From positions 999,960 to 1,063,959 of the forward strand of contig JAQSDV010000002.1 in the NCBI GenBank assembly GCA_029945425.1: a stretch of 64,000 nt of DNA, in the 5' to 3' direction. Numbering within the stretch: the stretch's first letter is position 1; each line of letters starts with the position of its first letter. Source of the DNA: a bacterium (GTDB taxonomy: Bacteria > Pseudomonadota > Alphaproteobacteria > Micavibrionales > UBA2020). The notes beneath the pieces are model-generated. The model saw only the letters and a list, made by a program, of their open reading frames with translations. It did no database searches and was not told the origin of the DNA. Positions 20,846 through 29,056 of the stretch are shown here, in pieces. Both the position numbers and the translations under genes were made by a program.

Positions 20846-21640
20846 ATGAACACCAGACAGCGTAAACCCCACAGCCTCCCCGCCTGCAAGGCCTGCCACA
20901 ACGCCCTGAACCCCGACCGCACCCTTGGCGAAAAGAACGGCTATGCGCTGCTGCGCTGCGAAGGCTGCGGCAGCGTCACGGTCGACCCCTTCCCGAGCGT
21001 CGAGGAACTGGTCGCCTTCTACCAGTCCTATAAGGGGACGACCAATTACCGCGCCAAGGAAACCAGCAAGATCAGGCGCGCCAGCCGCCGCATCGCCTAT
21101 TTGCGCCAAATGACCCCCGGCAAGGTGTTTCTGGATGTCGGCTGCAATTACGGCTTTACGGTCAAGGCGGCGCTTGCGCTGGGCCTTGATGCCAAGGGCA
21201 TCGATATCGACGAAACCGCCGTGAAGGCGTCGCAGGAAAGCTTTGGCGCCGACAATTTCCGCACCATCGCGGTGCAAGATTACGCGAATGAAGGCCACAA
21301 GGCCGACATTATCTATACCAGCGAAGTGGTCGAGCATGTGCACGACCCCGACGCCTTTATCGACGCCATCGCCAAAATCCTGTCGCCCGGCGGCGTGCTG
21401 TACCTGACGACGCCCGATGCCGGCCACTGGCGCGTGCCGCGCAGCTTCCTGAAATGGCCAACCGTGACGCCGCCGGAACACATCACCTATTTCACCCGCC
21501 TTGGCATCACGCGCCTGTTGAACGCGCATGGGCTGAAGGTCGAAAAATTCTTTCTCGCGTGGAAGCCCGGGATGCGCCTTGTCGTCCGCAAGGCCGACCG
21601 TTCCGTGCCGGATGATGTGGTCGAGCGGATTGTGCGCTAA
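20846..21640 (+). CDS. Zinc-ribbon class I methyltransferase
   Basis: A 264-aa SAM-dependent methyltransferase. The N-terminus has a zinc ribbon: CKACHNAL (about residues 15-22) and LRCEGCG (about 37-43). Then a linker and the Rossmann domain: motif I FLDVGCNYGFTVKAA, acidic residue after strand 2 in AKGIDIDETAV, motif IV DIIYTSEVVEHVHDPD, and LSPGGVLYLTTPD. The EVVEHVHDP motif is typical of the Methyltransf_23 group that often modifies sugars or lipids. The start at 20846 is preferred because TTGACA at 20810-20815 lies upstream of it and inside the longer frame. Confidence 0.85.
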   Translation: MNTRQRKPHSLPACKACHNALNPDRTLGEKNGYALLRCEGCGSVTVDPFPSVEELVAFYQSYKGTTNYRAKETSKIRRASRRIAYLRQMTPGKVFLDVGCNYGFTVKAALALGLDAKGIDIDETAVKASQESFGADNFRTIAVQDYANEGHKADIIYTSEVVEHVHDPDAFIDAIAKILSPGGVLYLTTPDAGHWRVPRSFLKWPTVTPPEHITYFTRLGITRLLNAHGLKVEKFFLAWKPGMRLVVRKADRSVPDDVVERIVR

Positions 21641-21783
21641 GGCGCCGTCTCCTTGCGCCAACGCGCGGCATTAAATTTTAAACCCGCCCTTTTTTATCTG
21701 CTGCCGACGGTTATATGTCCGGAAACGGCGCGCCACATTGCGCCGCTTATACGACACTCGCGCTGCAACTTCGGACAACCGTC

Positions 21784-22665
21784 ATGAACACCCCCAGCCT
21801 TATCCGCCTGATCCTGCTCTCCGCCATCTGGGGCGCGTCGTTCATGCTGACGCGCATCGGCGCGCCCGTCATCGGGCCTGCGGTATTGATCGCCCTGCGC
21901 CTCGGGCTTGCAGCGCTGTTCCTGCTGGCGTTTGGCGTTGTGCTGAAGAAAAACCTCGGCTCGTTCAAGGACTGGAAGCATTTCGCCATCCTCGGCTTTT
22001 TCAATTCGGCGCTGCCCTTCCTGCTGTTCGCGATTGCGGCAAAAACATTGTCGGCCTCGCTGCTGTCTATCCTGAACGCGACCTCGCCCATTTGGGCGGC
22101 GGTCATCGGTGCCGTGTGGTTCCGCACGAAGCTGTCCTTAAAATCCGTCGTCGGGCTTGCTCTCGGCGTCGTGGGCGTGGCTTTGCTGGTCGGGTTCGAT
22201 CATTCCGCATTGCAGGAAGGCGCGCCGCTCGCAATCGCGCTGACGCTGGGCGCGGCCGTCTGTTACGGGATTGCGACCACCTATGCCAAGACGGCGGCCA
22301 AGATCCATCCTTTCGCGAATGCCCATGGCTGCATGTGGGCGGGCGCGCTGCTGGTGCTGCCCGCCGTTCCCGCCTTCGGCCATACATTTACCCCGACGCC
22401 GGAAATGATTGCGCTGGTGCTGGCGATCGGCATCGTCTGCAGCGGTATCGCTTATTTGCTTTATTTCCGGCTGGTCGAGGATCTGGGCCCGACCTCCGCC
22501 CTCACCGTCACCTTTATCGTGCCGGTCTTCGGCGTGATCTGGGGGCATATATTTCTGGATGAACCGATTACCGTCGCAACAATCGCAGGCGCGCTGATCG
22601 TGATTGTGGGAACGGCGATGGTAACGGGATTTAATTTCTCGTCGCTGAGGCTGAAGCGCAGCTAG
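21784..22665 (+). CDS. DMT-superfamily transporter (EamA domains)
   Basis: A 293-aa integral membrane protein with ten predicted membrane segments in two EamA repeats, the layout of drug/metabolite exporters. The first repeat opens LIRLILLSAIWGASFMLTRI and the second LAIALTLGAAVCYGIATTYA; both contain the A-I-W-G/A-V-C-Y-G signature. The start at 21784 (MNTPSLIR) is preferred because the 23 extra residues of the longer frame are not membrane-like. It ends one base before the convergent Sel1 gene stop. Substrate unknown. Confidence 0.9.
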   Translation: MNTPSLIRLILLSAIWGASFMLTRIGAPVIGPAVLIALRLGLAALFLLAFGVVLKKNLGSFKDWKHFAILGFFNSALPFLLFAIAAKTLSASLLSILNATSPIWAAVIGAVWFRTKLSLKSVVGLALGVVGVALLVGFDHSALQEGAPLAIALTLGAAVCYGIATTYAKTAAKIHPFANAHGCMWAGALLVLPAVPAFGHTFTPTPEMIALVLAIGIVCSGIAYLLYFRLVEDLGPTSALTVTFIVPVFGVIWGHIFLDEPITVATIAGALIVIVGTAMVTGFNFSSLRLKRS

Positions 22666-22666
22666 A

Positions 22667-24025
22667 TTACTTCTGCGGCGCTTCGCGGCTCTGGCGGTCT
22701 TTCAGGTCGCGCAGCGCGCGCTGCGCCTTCGCGTCATGCTGGTCGGCCGCGCGCTTGAGCCACTTTTCCGCTTCGCTGTCGTATTGGGGCACGCCTTGGC
22801 CCTTCATATACAGCATGCCAAGGTTGAATTGCGCCTTCACATGGCCTTTCAGCGCGGCCTTGTAAAACCATTCATAGGCTTCCTTGTAATTCTGCTCCAC
22901 GCCCTCGCCCAGCAGGTACAGCATGCCGAAATTGAATTCTGCCTTGGTGTAACCCTGCACCGCCGCCTTGTGATACCATTCCGCCGCTTGCGAGAAATCC
23001 TTCTCCACGCCTGAGCCCTGTACATACAGGCTGGCAAGGTCGTTCTGCGCATCGGGGAGGCCCTGGTCTGCCGCCAGCATGTACCAGTTCGACGCCTCGG
23101 TCGGGTCCTGTTTCACGCCGCGGCCGTGTTCATACATTGTGCCCAACAGGTGCTGCGCCTTGGGGTCGCCCTGATCGGCGGCCTTGCGCGCCCACTGTTC
23201 GGCAACCTGCTCGTCCTGCGCAACGCCAAGACCGTTGGCATACTGGTTCGCCAATTCGAACTGCGCCGGCGCGTGGCCGGCCTCGCCTGCTTTCTTGAAC
23301 CATTCCCAGGCTTCGCGGTCGCTTTGCGCGACGCCGTTACCCTGACGGAACAGCAACCCGCGGTTATACTGCGCCTCTATATTCCCCTGCTCCGCCGATT
23401 TGCGGAACCAGTCGGACGCCTCGCGGTAGAATTGCGGCACGCCCAGACCGTCGCGGTAAAGCTTCGCCATCTCCAGCTGAGCTTCAGCGTCGCCCTGTTC
23501 GGCTGCCTTTAAATACCATTTCGCCGCGGCGCTGTGATCGACCACGCCGCTTTTGCCTTCCATCAGCATCTTCGCGTAGCTTTTCTGCGCGCTGAGCATG
23601 CCTTTTTCGGCCGCGCGCCGCCACCATTTCTCCGCTTCCTTGTAATTCTGCGTCACGCCCGCGCCCGAGGCATAAAGGTTGCCGAGGTTGGCGGCGGCGT
23701 TGACGTTGTCATGCGTTGCGGCCTTCAGCCACAGCATCTCCGCCTTCGGGATGTCCTGCGTCACACCCAGGCCATATCTATAGAGGTAGGCGAGATTGTT
23801 TTCGGCATCCGAGTTGTCTTTCTCGGCGGCCATCGCCCACCATTTCGCGGCGGCGATGTAATCCTGCGTCGTGCCCTGCCCCTGCGCATAGGCGAAGCCG
23901 AGGCGGTACTGGGCATCCACATCGCCCGCTTCCGCCTTCGTCTTGGTCGCATCGAAGTCTTCGGCATAAGCAGCCGGCGACGCGATCATGAGAAGAAAGA
24001 AAAGAACGAGAGGAAGCGCACGCAT
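22667..24025 (-). CDS. Exported Sel1-repeat (TPR-like) protein, 11 repeats
   Basis: A Sec signal peptide (MRALPLVLFFLLMIASPAAY) is followed by eleven Sel1 repeats of about 36 residues each, readable from the recurring Y-x-x-G-x-G-V-x-Q-x-x-x-x-A-x-x-W pattern (for example YASGAGVTQNYKEAEKWW and YLLGEGVEQNYKEAYEWF). The repeats stack into a curved helical solenoid that binds other proteins; in bacteria such proteins act in the periplasm in signalling or exopolysaccharide control. The start at 24025 is chosen for the signal peptide; the ORF extends to 24076. It diverges from the ankyrin operon, sharing the 24026-24131 region. Confidence 0.9.
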   Translation of the reverse strand: MRALPLVLFFLLMIASPAAYAEDFDATKTKAEAGDVDAQYRLGFAYAQGQGTTQDYIAAAKWWAMAAEKDNSDAENNLAYLYRYGLGVTQDIPKAEMLWLKAATHDNVNAAANLGNLYASGAGVTQNYKEAEKWWRRAAEKGMLSAQKSYAKMLMEGKSGVVDHSAAAKWYLKAAEQGDAEAQLEMAKLYRDGLGVPQFYREASDWFRKSAEQGNIEAQYNRGLLFRQGNGVAQSDREAWEWFKKAGEAGHAPAQFELANQYANGLGVAQDEQVAEQWARKAADQGDPKAQHLLGTMYEHGRGVKQDPTEASNWYMLAADQGLPDAQNDLASLYVQGSGVEKDFSQAAEWYHKAAVQGYTKAEFNFGMLYLLGEGVEQNYKEAYEWFYKAALKGHVKAQFNLGMLYMKGQGVPQYDSEAEKWLKRAADQHDAKAQRALRDLKDRQSREAPQK

Positions 24026-24093
24026 GGGTTTATTCCCTTTATTTTCCATTTTCGCCTTATTTTCGTTTCTTATCAATCACCTTTTGCCAAATA

Positions 24094-24122
24094 TTGACAT
24101 AACGGACGCTGCGTTTTACTCT
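24094..24122 (+). promoter_or_regulatory. Promoter of the ankyrin operon
   Basis: TTGACA (24094-24099) extended as TAAC, a 17-base spacer and TACTCT (24117-24122). The -35 is perfect and the -10 weak. Transcription would begin close to the ATG at 24132, so the leader is very short. Confidence 0.6.
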
Positions 24123-24131
24123 TTCCCCCGC

Positions 24132-24773
24132 ATGATCAAGGACTTCAATAATCTGGATACCGTCCGGCGGGCTTTCAAGGCCGTGGAGGACGAGGATATC
24201 GGCGCGCTGTACCGTTTTCTGACGGACGGCGGCGATCCCGATGTGAAAAACGATAAGGGGCTGACTTTGTTGCAGGCGGCGGCGTCAAAAAACCGCTATC
24301 TGTCCGCGACCATGCTGCTGGAGGGGGGGGCGAATCCCAACCTGACCGGCGGCGAATACCTGTATACCGCCCTCCACCATGCCGCCGCGCACAATAACGG
24401 CGAATTGATCGCCCTGCTGGTGCGCCACGATGCGAACCCCGACTTCCGCGACAAATATGGCCAGACCCCGCTGCATGTCGCGGCGTCCGAAGGCAACACG
24501 AATGCCGCCGCCGCCCTGACCGATGCGGGCGCGGATGTCTTCGCCAAGGACAAGCAAGGCGATACCGCCTTCGGCGTCGCGGCGTGGAAGCAGCGCGAGG
24601 TGCTGGATTTCGCGCAGCAGGAATTTATCGACGTGCAAAAGCATCTTCATGCCGTCATGCACGACCAGCGCGAGAAAAGCGCGGCGTGGCAGGAAAAGAA
24701 TGACAAGAAATTGAAGGGCGATCTCGACACGCTGAAGCGGCACAACCCCGGCCGGTTCAAGCTGGGTCAATGA
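24132..24773 (+). CDS. Ankyrin-repeat protein 1 (213 aa)
   Basis: Four ankyrin repeats fill residues about 15-165 (for example GLTLLQAAASKNRYLSATML, TALHHAAAHNNGELIALLVR, GQTPLHVAASEGNTNAAAAL); T-P-L-H-x-A-A-S/A is the classical motif. A charged helical tail ends LDTLKRHNPGRFKLGQ. The start MIKDFNNLDTVRRAFKAVED at 24132 follows the promoter and excludes a long upstream extension that would run across it. The tail motif recurs in the next protein. Its TGA overlaps the next ATG (ATGA). Ankyrin repeats bind proteins; the partner is unknown. Confidence 0.85.
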   Translation: MIKDFNNLDTVRRAFKAVEDEDIGALYRFLTDGGDPDVKNDKGLTLLQAAASKNRYLSATMLLEGGANPNLTGGEYLYTALHHAAAHNNGELIALLVRHDANPDFRDKYGQTPLHVAASEGNTNAAAALTDAGADVFAKDKQGDTAFGVAAWKQREVLDFAQQEFIDVQKHLHAVMHDQREKSAAWQEKNDKKLKGDLDTLKRHNPGRFKLGQ

Positions 24774-25414
24774 CAATGTATCTCAATCACGCACATCCCA
24801 AGCAGATCGAGGATATGTTCAAGGCGGTGGACGAACAGGACGTCGACAATATCCGTTTCTACGTGACCGACGGCGCCGACCCCGACCAGAAAAACGAAAA
24901 AGGCTTTACGCTGCTGCAGCACGCCATGATCCACCGCAAATACGATTCCGCCGAAGCCCTGCTGGAAATGGGCGCAGACCCCGATATCGCGGTAGAGGCG
25001 CATGGCGAAACGCCGCTGCATTATGCGGCGCGCGAAGGCAATGCGCATCTGATCGGCGTGATGCTGCACAAGCTGGCCGATGTGAACAAGGCAGACGGCT
25101 TTGGCTGGACGCCCTTGCATACCGCGACCGCCTGCGGCAAGCTGGACGCGATCCGCGAACTAGTCGAACACGGCGCGGATCTGAACCTGAAAGACTGCCA
25201 GCGCGACCGCCCGATTGATCTGGCCGTGTTGCGCCAGAACCATATGAGCGAAAGCATCAACAAGCCCTTCCCGCCCATCGTCGCCTATCTGAAAGAAAAG
25301 ATGGAAGAAAAACACGGCAGCATCGCCCCGCCAGAGGAACGCCGCGCATTGATGGCGCAGGACATGGAAAGACTCCGCCAGCACAATCCCGACCGTTTCA
25401 AGTTGCGCCCGTGA
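24770..25414 (+). CDS. Ankyrin-repeat protein 2 (214 aa)
   Basis: A paralogue of the preceding gene: both begin with an F-K-A-V-D/E-E-Q/D-D-V/I-D/G segment, followed by ankyrin repeats (GFTLLQHAMIHRKYDSAEAL, GETPLHYAAREGNAHLIGVM, GWTPLHTATACGKLDAIREL), and both end with the L-x-x-H-N-P-x-R-F-K-L motif. The protein has no signal peptide and is cytoplasmic. Start and stop both overlap neighbours (ATGA upstream, GTGA downstream), so the three genes are translated together. Probably a recent tandem duplication that has diverged. Confidence 0.85.
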   Translation: MTMYLNHAHPKQIEDMFKAVDEQDVDNIRFYVTDGADPDQKNEKGFTLLQHAMIHRKYDSAEALLEMGADPDIAVEAHGETPLHYAAREGNAHLIGVMLHKLADVNKADGFGWTPLHTATACGKLDAIRELVEHGADLNLKDCQRDRPIDLAVLRQNHMSESINKPFPPIVAYLKEKMEEKHGSIAPPEERRALMAQDMERLRQHNPDRFKLRP

Positions 25415-26595
25415 ACCATTACGACGTCATTGTCGTCGGATCGGGCGCGGCCGGCATGATGTGCGCGATCGAGGCCGCCAAGCGCGGCCGCCGCGTGCTG
25501 ATCGCCGACCACGTGCAGACGCCGGGGGAGAAAATCCGCATCTCCGGCGGCGGGCGCTGCAATTTCACCAACGTCCATTCGACCCCCGCCAATTTCCTGT
25601 CGGGCAACCCCCACTACGCGAAATCGGCGCTTGCGCGCTATACCCCCGCAGATTTCATCAAGATGGTGGAGAAGCACGGCATCGCCTATCACGAAAAGAC
25701 GCTGGGGCAGCTGTTCTGCGACGTCTCGGCAAAACAGATCGTCAATATGCTGCTGGCCGAAATGCTGGGCGCGGGTGTGCGGCTGAAACTGAACCTGAAG
25801 ATCGAAAGCATCGTGCGGCCCGAACCCGACCGCTATGTCGTCATGGCGGGGCTGGAGATTTTCACGGCGCAGGCGGTGGTGATCGCAACCGGCGGTCTTT
25901 CCATCCCGAAAATGGGCGCGACGGGGTTTGGATACGACACCGCCCAGCAATTCGGGCTCGACATCATTCCGCAGCGCGCAGGTTTGGTGCCGTTGCTGTT
26001 CGATGCAGATTTGCTCGCGCAGACTAAAGAACTTTCCGGCCTCTCCGTCGATCCCAGCGAAACGGCATTTGAAAAAACCTCGTTCCGCGAGGCCTTGCTT
26101 TTCACGCATAAAGGCCTGTCCGGCCCCAGCATCCTGCAAATCTCGTCCTACTGGAACGAGGGGGAGGATATCGTCGTTAACCTCTGGCCCGATGCCGATA
26201 TGTTCGACGAATTGAAACGCCAGCGGCAGGACGGCAATAAATCGCAGCTGCGCAATGTCGTCTCGCGCTATGTGCCGCAGCGCCTTGCCGACCTGATCGC
26301 GCAGCAGACGGGCATTGATGGTTCGATGGCGGATATGTCGGATGCGAAACTGCGCATCGTCGCCGACCGCATCAACAAATGGCGCATCAAGCCGACCGGC
26401 AGCGAAGGTTACCGTACCGCCGAAGTCACGCTAGGCGGCGTCGACACCGATGAGCTGTCATCCAAAACCATGGAAGCCAAAAAATCCCCCGGCCTTTATT
26501 TCATCGGCGAAGTGGTCGATGTGACAGGCCATCTGGGCGGCCATAACTTCCAATGGGCATGGGCATCCGGCTGGTGCGCGGGGCAGTTCTGCTAG
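25411..26595 (+). CDS. HI0933/YhiN-type FAD-dependent oxidoreductase
   Basis: A flavoprotein of 394 aa, of the BaiN/HI0933 family. The dinucleotide fold opens DVIVVGSGAAGMMCAIEAAK (GxGxxG), the family signature is KIRISGGGRCNFTN (about residues 48-61), and the end carries the FAD-contacting GLYFIGEVVDVTGHLGGHNF. Proteins of this group have been tied to bile-acid and other reductions in some bacteria, but no general reaction is known. The GTG start overlaps the ankyrin stop (GTGA), making it the third gene of a coupled operon. Length is normal. Confidence 0.9.
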   Translation: MNHYDVIVVGSGAAGMMCAIEAAKRGRRVLIADHVQTPGEKIRISGGGRCNFTNVHSTPANFLSGNPHYAKSALARYTPADFIKMVEKHGIAYHEKTLGQLFCDVSAKQIVNMLLAEMLGAGVRLKLNLKIESIVRPEPDRYVVMAGLEIFTAQAVVIATGGLSIPKMGATGFGYDTAQQFGLDIIPQRAGLVPLLFDADLLAQTKELSGLSVDPSETAFEKTSFREALLFTHKGLSGPSILQISSYWNEGEDIVVNLWPDADMFDELKRQRQDGNKSQLRNVVSRYVPQRLADLIAQQTGIDGSMADMSDAKLRIVADRINKWRIKPTGSEGYRTAEVTLGGVDTDELSSKTMEAKKSPGLYFIGEVVDVTGHLGGHNFQWAWASGWCAGQFC

Positions 26596-26605
26596 AATTT
26601 TTTTG

Positions 26606-27292
26606 CTAAAGCTTTCGCGCCTGCGCCTTGATATTGCCGAAGCCGGAGCGCGTGACGCGGATATCGGCGAAGCCTGTTTCCTTCAGCAACTTCTCCATAT
26701 CCTGTTCGGCATAGGTCACGATCTTGTGCGTGATGCCGTGCTTTTCCTGCATATCGGGCGTGACCATGCCAAAGCGTTCCTCGACCGGTTTGTCGCGGTC
26801 GGGATAGGTCTTGCCGTATTCGGTGTCCCATCCCGCGGCGGAAATAAAAACGTCGCCGCCATTCGACAGCGCGTTGAACATCACCGTCAATATCCGCTTC
26901 GCCTCGGCATAGGGGACGTAATGGATGGCGCGCTGGGAATAAAGTATATCGATGCTGTCCGGAATGTCGGCTGCGGTGATGGCGGAGAAATCTTTTTTCA
27001 CGAAACGCAGCTGGCCTTCCGCCGCCTGCCCTGCCGCGACCGCGCGCGCAAAATTTTCCGAGGCCATATCGGCCAGGTCAATCATCGTGACCGACGCGCC
27101 TGCCGCCGCAAAGCGCAGCGACTGGGTGCCGAACCCGCCGCCCAGATCGACGACAACCGGCGTTTTTCGCGCCTGCACGGCTGCGACGGCGGCAAGGTCG
27201 AGTTCGTCCTGCCGCTGGCTGGCAATATCCACGCCCCGCCCGTCATCCGTCGGTTTAAAGGCATCACCATACTGGTTCAAAGGTTCGGTCAT
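26606..27292 (-). CDS. SAM-dependent methyltransferase (228 aa)
   Basis: A class I methyltransferase with motif I VVVDLGGGFGTQSLRFAAAG, an acidic residue after strand 2 (VTMIDLADMASENF), motif IV IDILYSQRAIHYV and the strand ALSNGGDVFISAAG. The start at 27292 (MTEPLNQYGDAFKP) is preferred because the five extra residues of the longer frame are not needed and the region upstream is AT-rich. The SQRAIHYVPYAEA segment is typical of small-molecule methyltransferases. Substrate unknown. It ends ten bases after the convergent YhiN stop. Confidence 0.85.
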   Translation of the reverse strand: MTEPLNQYGDAFKPTDDGRGVDIASQRQDELDLAAVAAVQARKTPVVVDLGGGFGTQSLRFAAAGASVTMIDLADMASENFARAVAAGQAAEGQLRFVKKDFSAITAADIPDSIDILYSQRAIHYVPYAEAKRILTVMFNALSNGGDVFISAAGWDTEYGKTYPDRDKPVEERFGMVTPDMQEKHGITHKIVTYAEQDMEKLLKETGFADIRVTRSGFGNIKAQARKL

Positions 27293-27351
27293 GGGCCAGC
27301 CTAGCAAGGTTTAATATTTATGTAAAGTGCCTATTTTTACCGCCTAACTCA

Positions 27352-27379
27352 TTGACATAAAATAAACCGTGACTAGAAT
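27352..27379 (+). promoter_or_regulatory. Promoter of the 179-aa gene
   Basis: TTGACA (27352-27357) continued as TAAA, 16-base spacer, TAGAAT (27374-27379). The leader to the ATG at 27409 is about 22-25 bases. Confidence 0.75.
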
Positions 27380-27408
27380 GCCCGCTATAAACATAACAGC
27401 AGGGTATC

Positions 27409-27948
27409 ATGACCGAACCTCAGCACACGCCGCGCGATATCATCAATAAATATTCCCCCATCGTGAAGGGCCGTACCGGCCTTTCGTCCCTCGCCTTCCG
27501 CGCCGCCGCCCGCACGATCGAAATCGCGCAAGGCACCGCGCATGCCGTTTCCGAATGGGCATATCCCAAAGGCATCGAAAACACCGCCGGCCAGTTGCTG
27601 GTCAGCACCGCGCCCGTGATCGCCGCAACCTTCGCGCGCATGGAAAGCAAGCTCAAAGCCAGCTTCAACACCGCATCCGCGAAAAACGCAGATGCGCAGG
27701 CGCGCGACAAGTTCCTGCAGGTTGCGGATGAAGTAAAAGCCGATGCGAAAATCATCGCGCCGCAGGCATCGGTGCTGAATCAGGAATTCGGCATCGTGAC
27801 AGAGTCCTATACATTCATCGTCGCCAAAGACACGACTTTGGAACAGGGCATCGCGCAAGTCACAGCCGCGCAGGAACGCATCAACCCCGTCACCATCCGC
27901 CGCCATCCCGCGCCGCAGCCGCAACCGGCAAAGGCTGTCGGGCTGTAA
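27409..27948 (+). CDS. Hypothetical protein (179 aa)
   Basis: A helical, Ala-rich protein starting MTEPQHTPRDIINKYSPIVK, with long amphipathic segments (LSSLAFRAAARTIEIAQGTA, VIAATFARMESKLKASFNTA, AQARDKFLQVADEVKADAKI) and a Pro-rich tail (RRHPAPQPQPAKAVGL). No membrane segment is long enough to be sure. No family recognised. It has its own TTGACATAA-type promoter and AGGG ribosome-binding site, and nothing is co-transcribed with certainty. Confidence 0.65.
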   Translation: MTEPQHTPRDIINKYSPIVKGRTGLSSLAFRAAARTIEIAQGTAHAVSEWAYPKGIENTAGQLLVSTAPVIAATFARMESKLKASFNTASAKNADAQARDKFLQVADEVKADAKIIAPQASVLNQEFGIVTESYTFIVAKDTTLEQGIAQVTAAQERINPVTIRRHPAPQPQPAKAVGL

Positions 27949-27988
27949 TCGCTATATTCCCCAAAAAGGCAGCGTTGATAATACAGGC

Positions 27989-28024
27989 TTGACTTATACT
28001 CTTTGAGAGTATAAAAAATACTCT
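27989..28024 (+). promoter_or_regulatory. Promoter with palindromic operator
   Basis: TATACTCT (27995-28002), TTG, AGAGTATA (28006-28013) is a perfect 8-bp inverted repeat, and a third half-site ATACTCT follows at 28018-28024. The palindrome lies between a TTGACT (27989-27994) and TATAAA (28010-28015), so binding would block transcription of the gene at 28129. This is a typical repressor arrangement; the binding protein is not identifiable here. Confidence 0.6.
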
Positions 28025-28128
28025 AACGGAGCATAGGTCAGGGAATCGCCCTCTACGCGGGGAAAGAACGTTTGACTTATGGCTCCCCAATCGTCTAATT
28101 TGCCATAAATATAAAAAAGAGAGGCCAT

Positions 28129-28923
28129 ATGTCCGACATCTCCAAACAGATCCGCGAAATCTTTGAACAAGCCGCCCTGTCGCCGAAAGAGCAGAAACAG
28201 GTGCTGCGCGACATCGTGAAGGAAAACTGGCCCGATATGCCCGTCTGGACGACGCTCGACGGCGCTGTGGTCGAAGAAGTGCAAAAGGCGACTGCCGGTT
28301 CCGGCGTGGTGCTGACCTTTGAAGAAGGCGGCGTGCGCAAGGTTGTGCTGGCGCAAACCGGCGACCATTACAGCAAGCCGGGTGAAACCGCAGCCCCCGC
28401 CTTCATGATCCCCGGCGGATTTATCAACCTGTCGGCAACACCCGGCAGCGCGCTTGTCGCCGCATCCGCCAGCCCCGAAGACGGCCGCACAGGTGCCGCG
28501 CGCGAAGTGGAAGAGGAATTGAAAAACCCCGACGGTTCGGCATTGCTGAAGGTTGATCCCAACCGTTTGAAGCCCATGGATACGCTGACCCTCGCCTTCC
28601 GCAGCGGCGAAAAACGCATCGTCATCGGCATGATGCTGGAACTGACATCTGACGAAGTGAAAACGGTAAAGGCGCATATCGCCAATATCGCATCCGACTC
28701 TGCCTATGCGCAGGCGACCGCCGCGCAGAGCATCAACCACGACAGCGGCAAAGCGGAGGTGAGCAACGTCGCCATCTTCACGCTCGACGAAGTCGCGCAA
28801 GGCCGCGTCAACCTGCTGCACAAGGACCAGCAATCGCTGTTCAAGGTGGTGGAACAGCATTACACCGATTTCGAAAAGCAGGTCCGCCGCGCGATCGTGC
28901 AGAACAACCAGCCGCGCCATTAA
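28129..28923 (+). CDS. NUDIX-like protein with stretched Nudix box
   Basis: A 264-aa cytoplasmic protein. Residues about 85-135 hold the elements of a Nudix box, FMIPGGFINL and later GRTGAAREVEEELKNPDG, so the R-E-V-E-E-E-L core is present, but about 20 residues (Ala/Ser/Pro-rich) separate it from the Gly strand. Hydrolases of this fold cleave nucleoside diphosphate linked compounds. Whether this one is active depends on the extra loop. N-terminal 50 residues are helical (SDISKQIREIFEQAALSPKE). It is alone in its unit, controlled by the palindrome at 27995 and ended by the terminator at 28941. Confidence 0.7.
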   Translation: MSDISKQIREIFEQAALSPKEQKQVLRDIVKENWPDMPVWTTLDGAVVEEVQKATAGSGVVLTFEEGGVRKVVLAQTGDHYSKPGETAAPAFMIPGGFINLSATPGSALVAASASPEDGRTGAAREVEEELKNPDGSALLKVDPNRLKPMDTLTLAFRSGEKRIVIGMMLELTSDEVKTVKAHIANIASDSAYAQATAAQSINHDSGKAEVSNVAIFTLDEVAQGRVNLLHKDQQSLFKVVEQHYTDFEKQVRRAIVQNNQPRH

Positions 28924-28940
28924 ACGCCGGCGACAAAATA

Positions 28941-28974
28941 AAAAAGGCGGGGATCGCTCCCCCGCCTTTTTTTT
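28941..28974 (+). terminator. Terminator after the NUDIX-like gene
   Basis: AAAAAGGCGGGG (28941-28952) pairs with CCCCGCCTTTTT (from 28960), then TTTT. Strong GC stem, convergent with the SUF operon end, and possibly bidirectional. Confidence 0.9.
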
Positions 28975-28982
28975 GTATTCCC

Positions 28983-29056
28983 TGTCATTCTGAGCGAAGC
29001 GAAGAATCTCTCTTCAAGCCAAAAGGGAGATCCTTCGGGCCTTCGGCCCTCAGGAT
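28983..29056. repeat. Dispersed palindromic repeat, imperfect copy
   Basis: The left arm (28983-29010) starts TGTCATTCTGAGCG and the right arm (29027-29056) runs GAGATCCTTCGGGCC to CAGGAT. The left arm matches the perfect copy at 47603-47673 with two changes; the right arm has drifted. The right end touches the stop codon of the A-type carrier gene. Confidence 0.8.
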
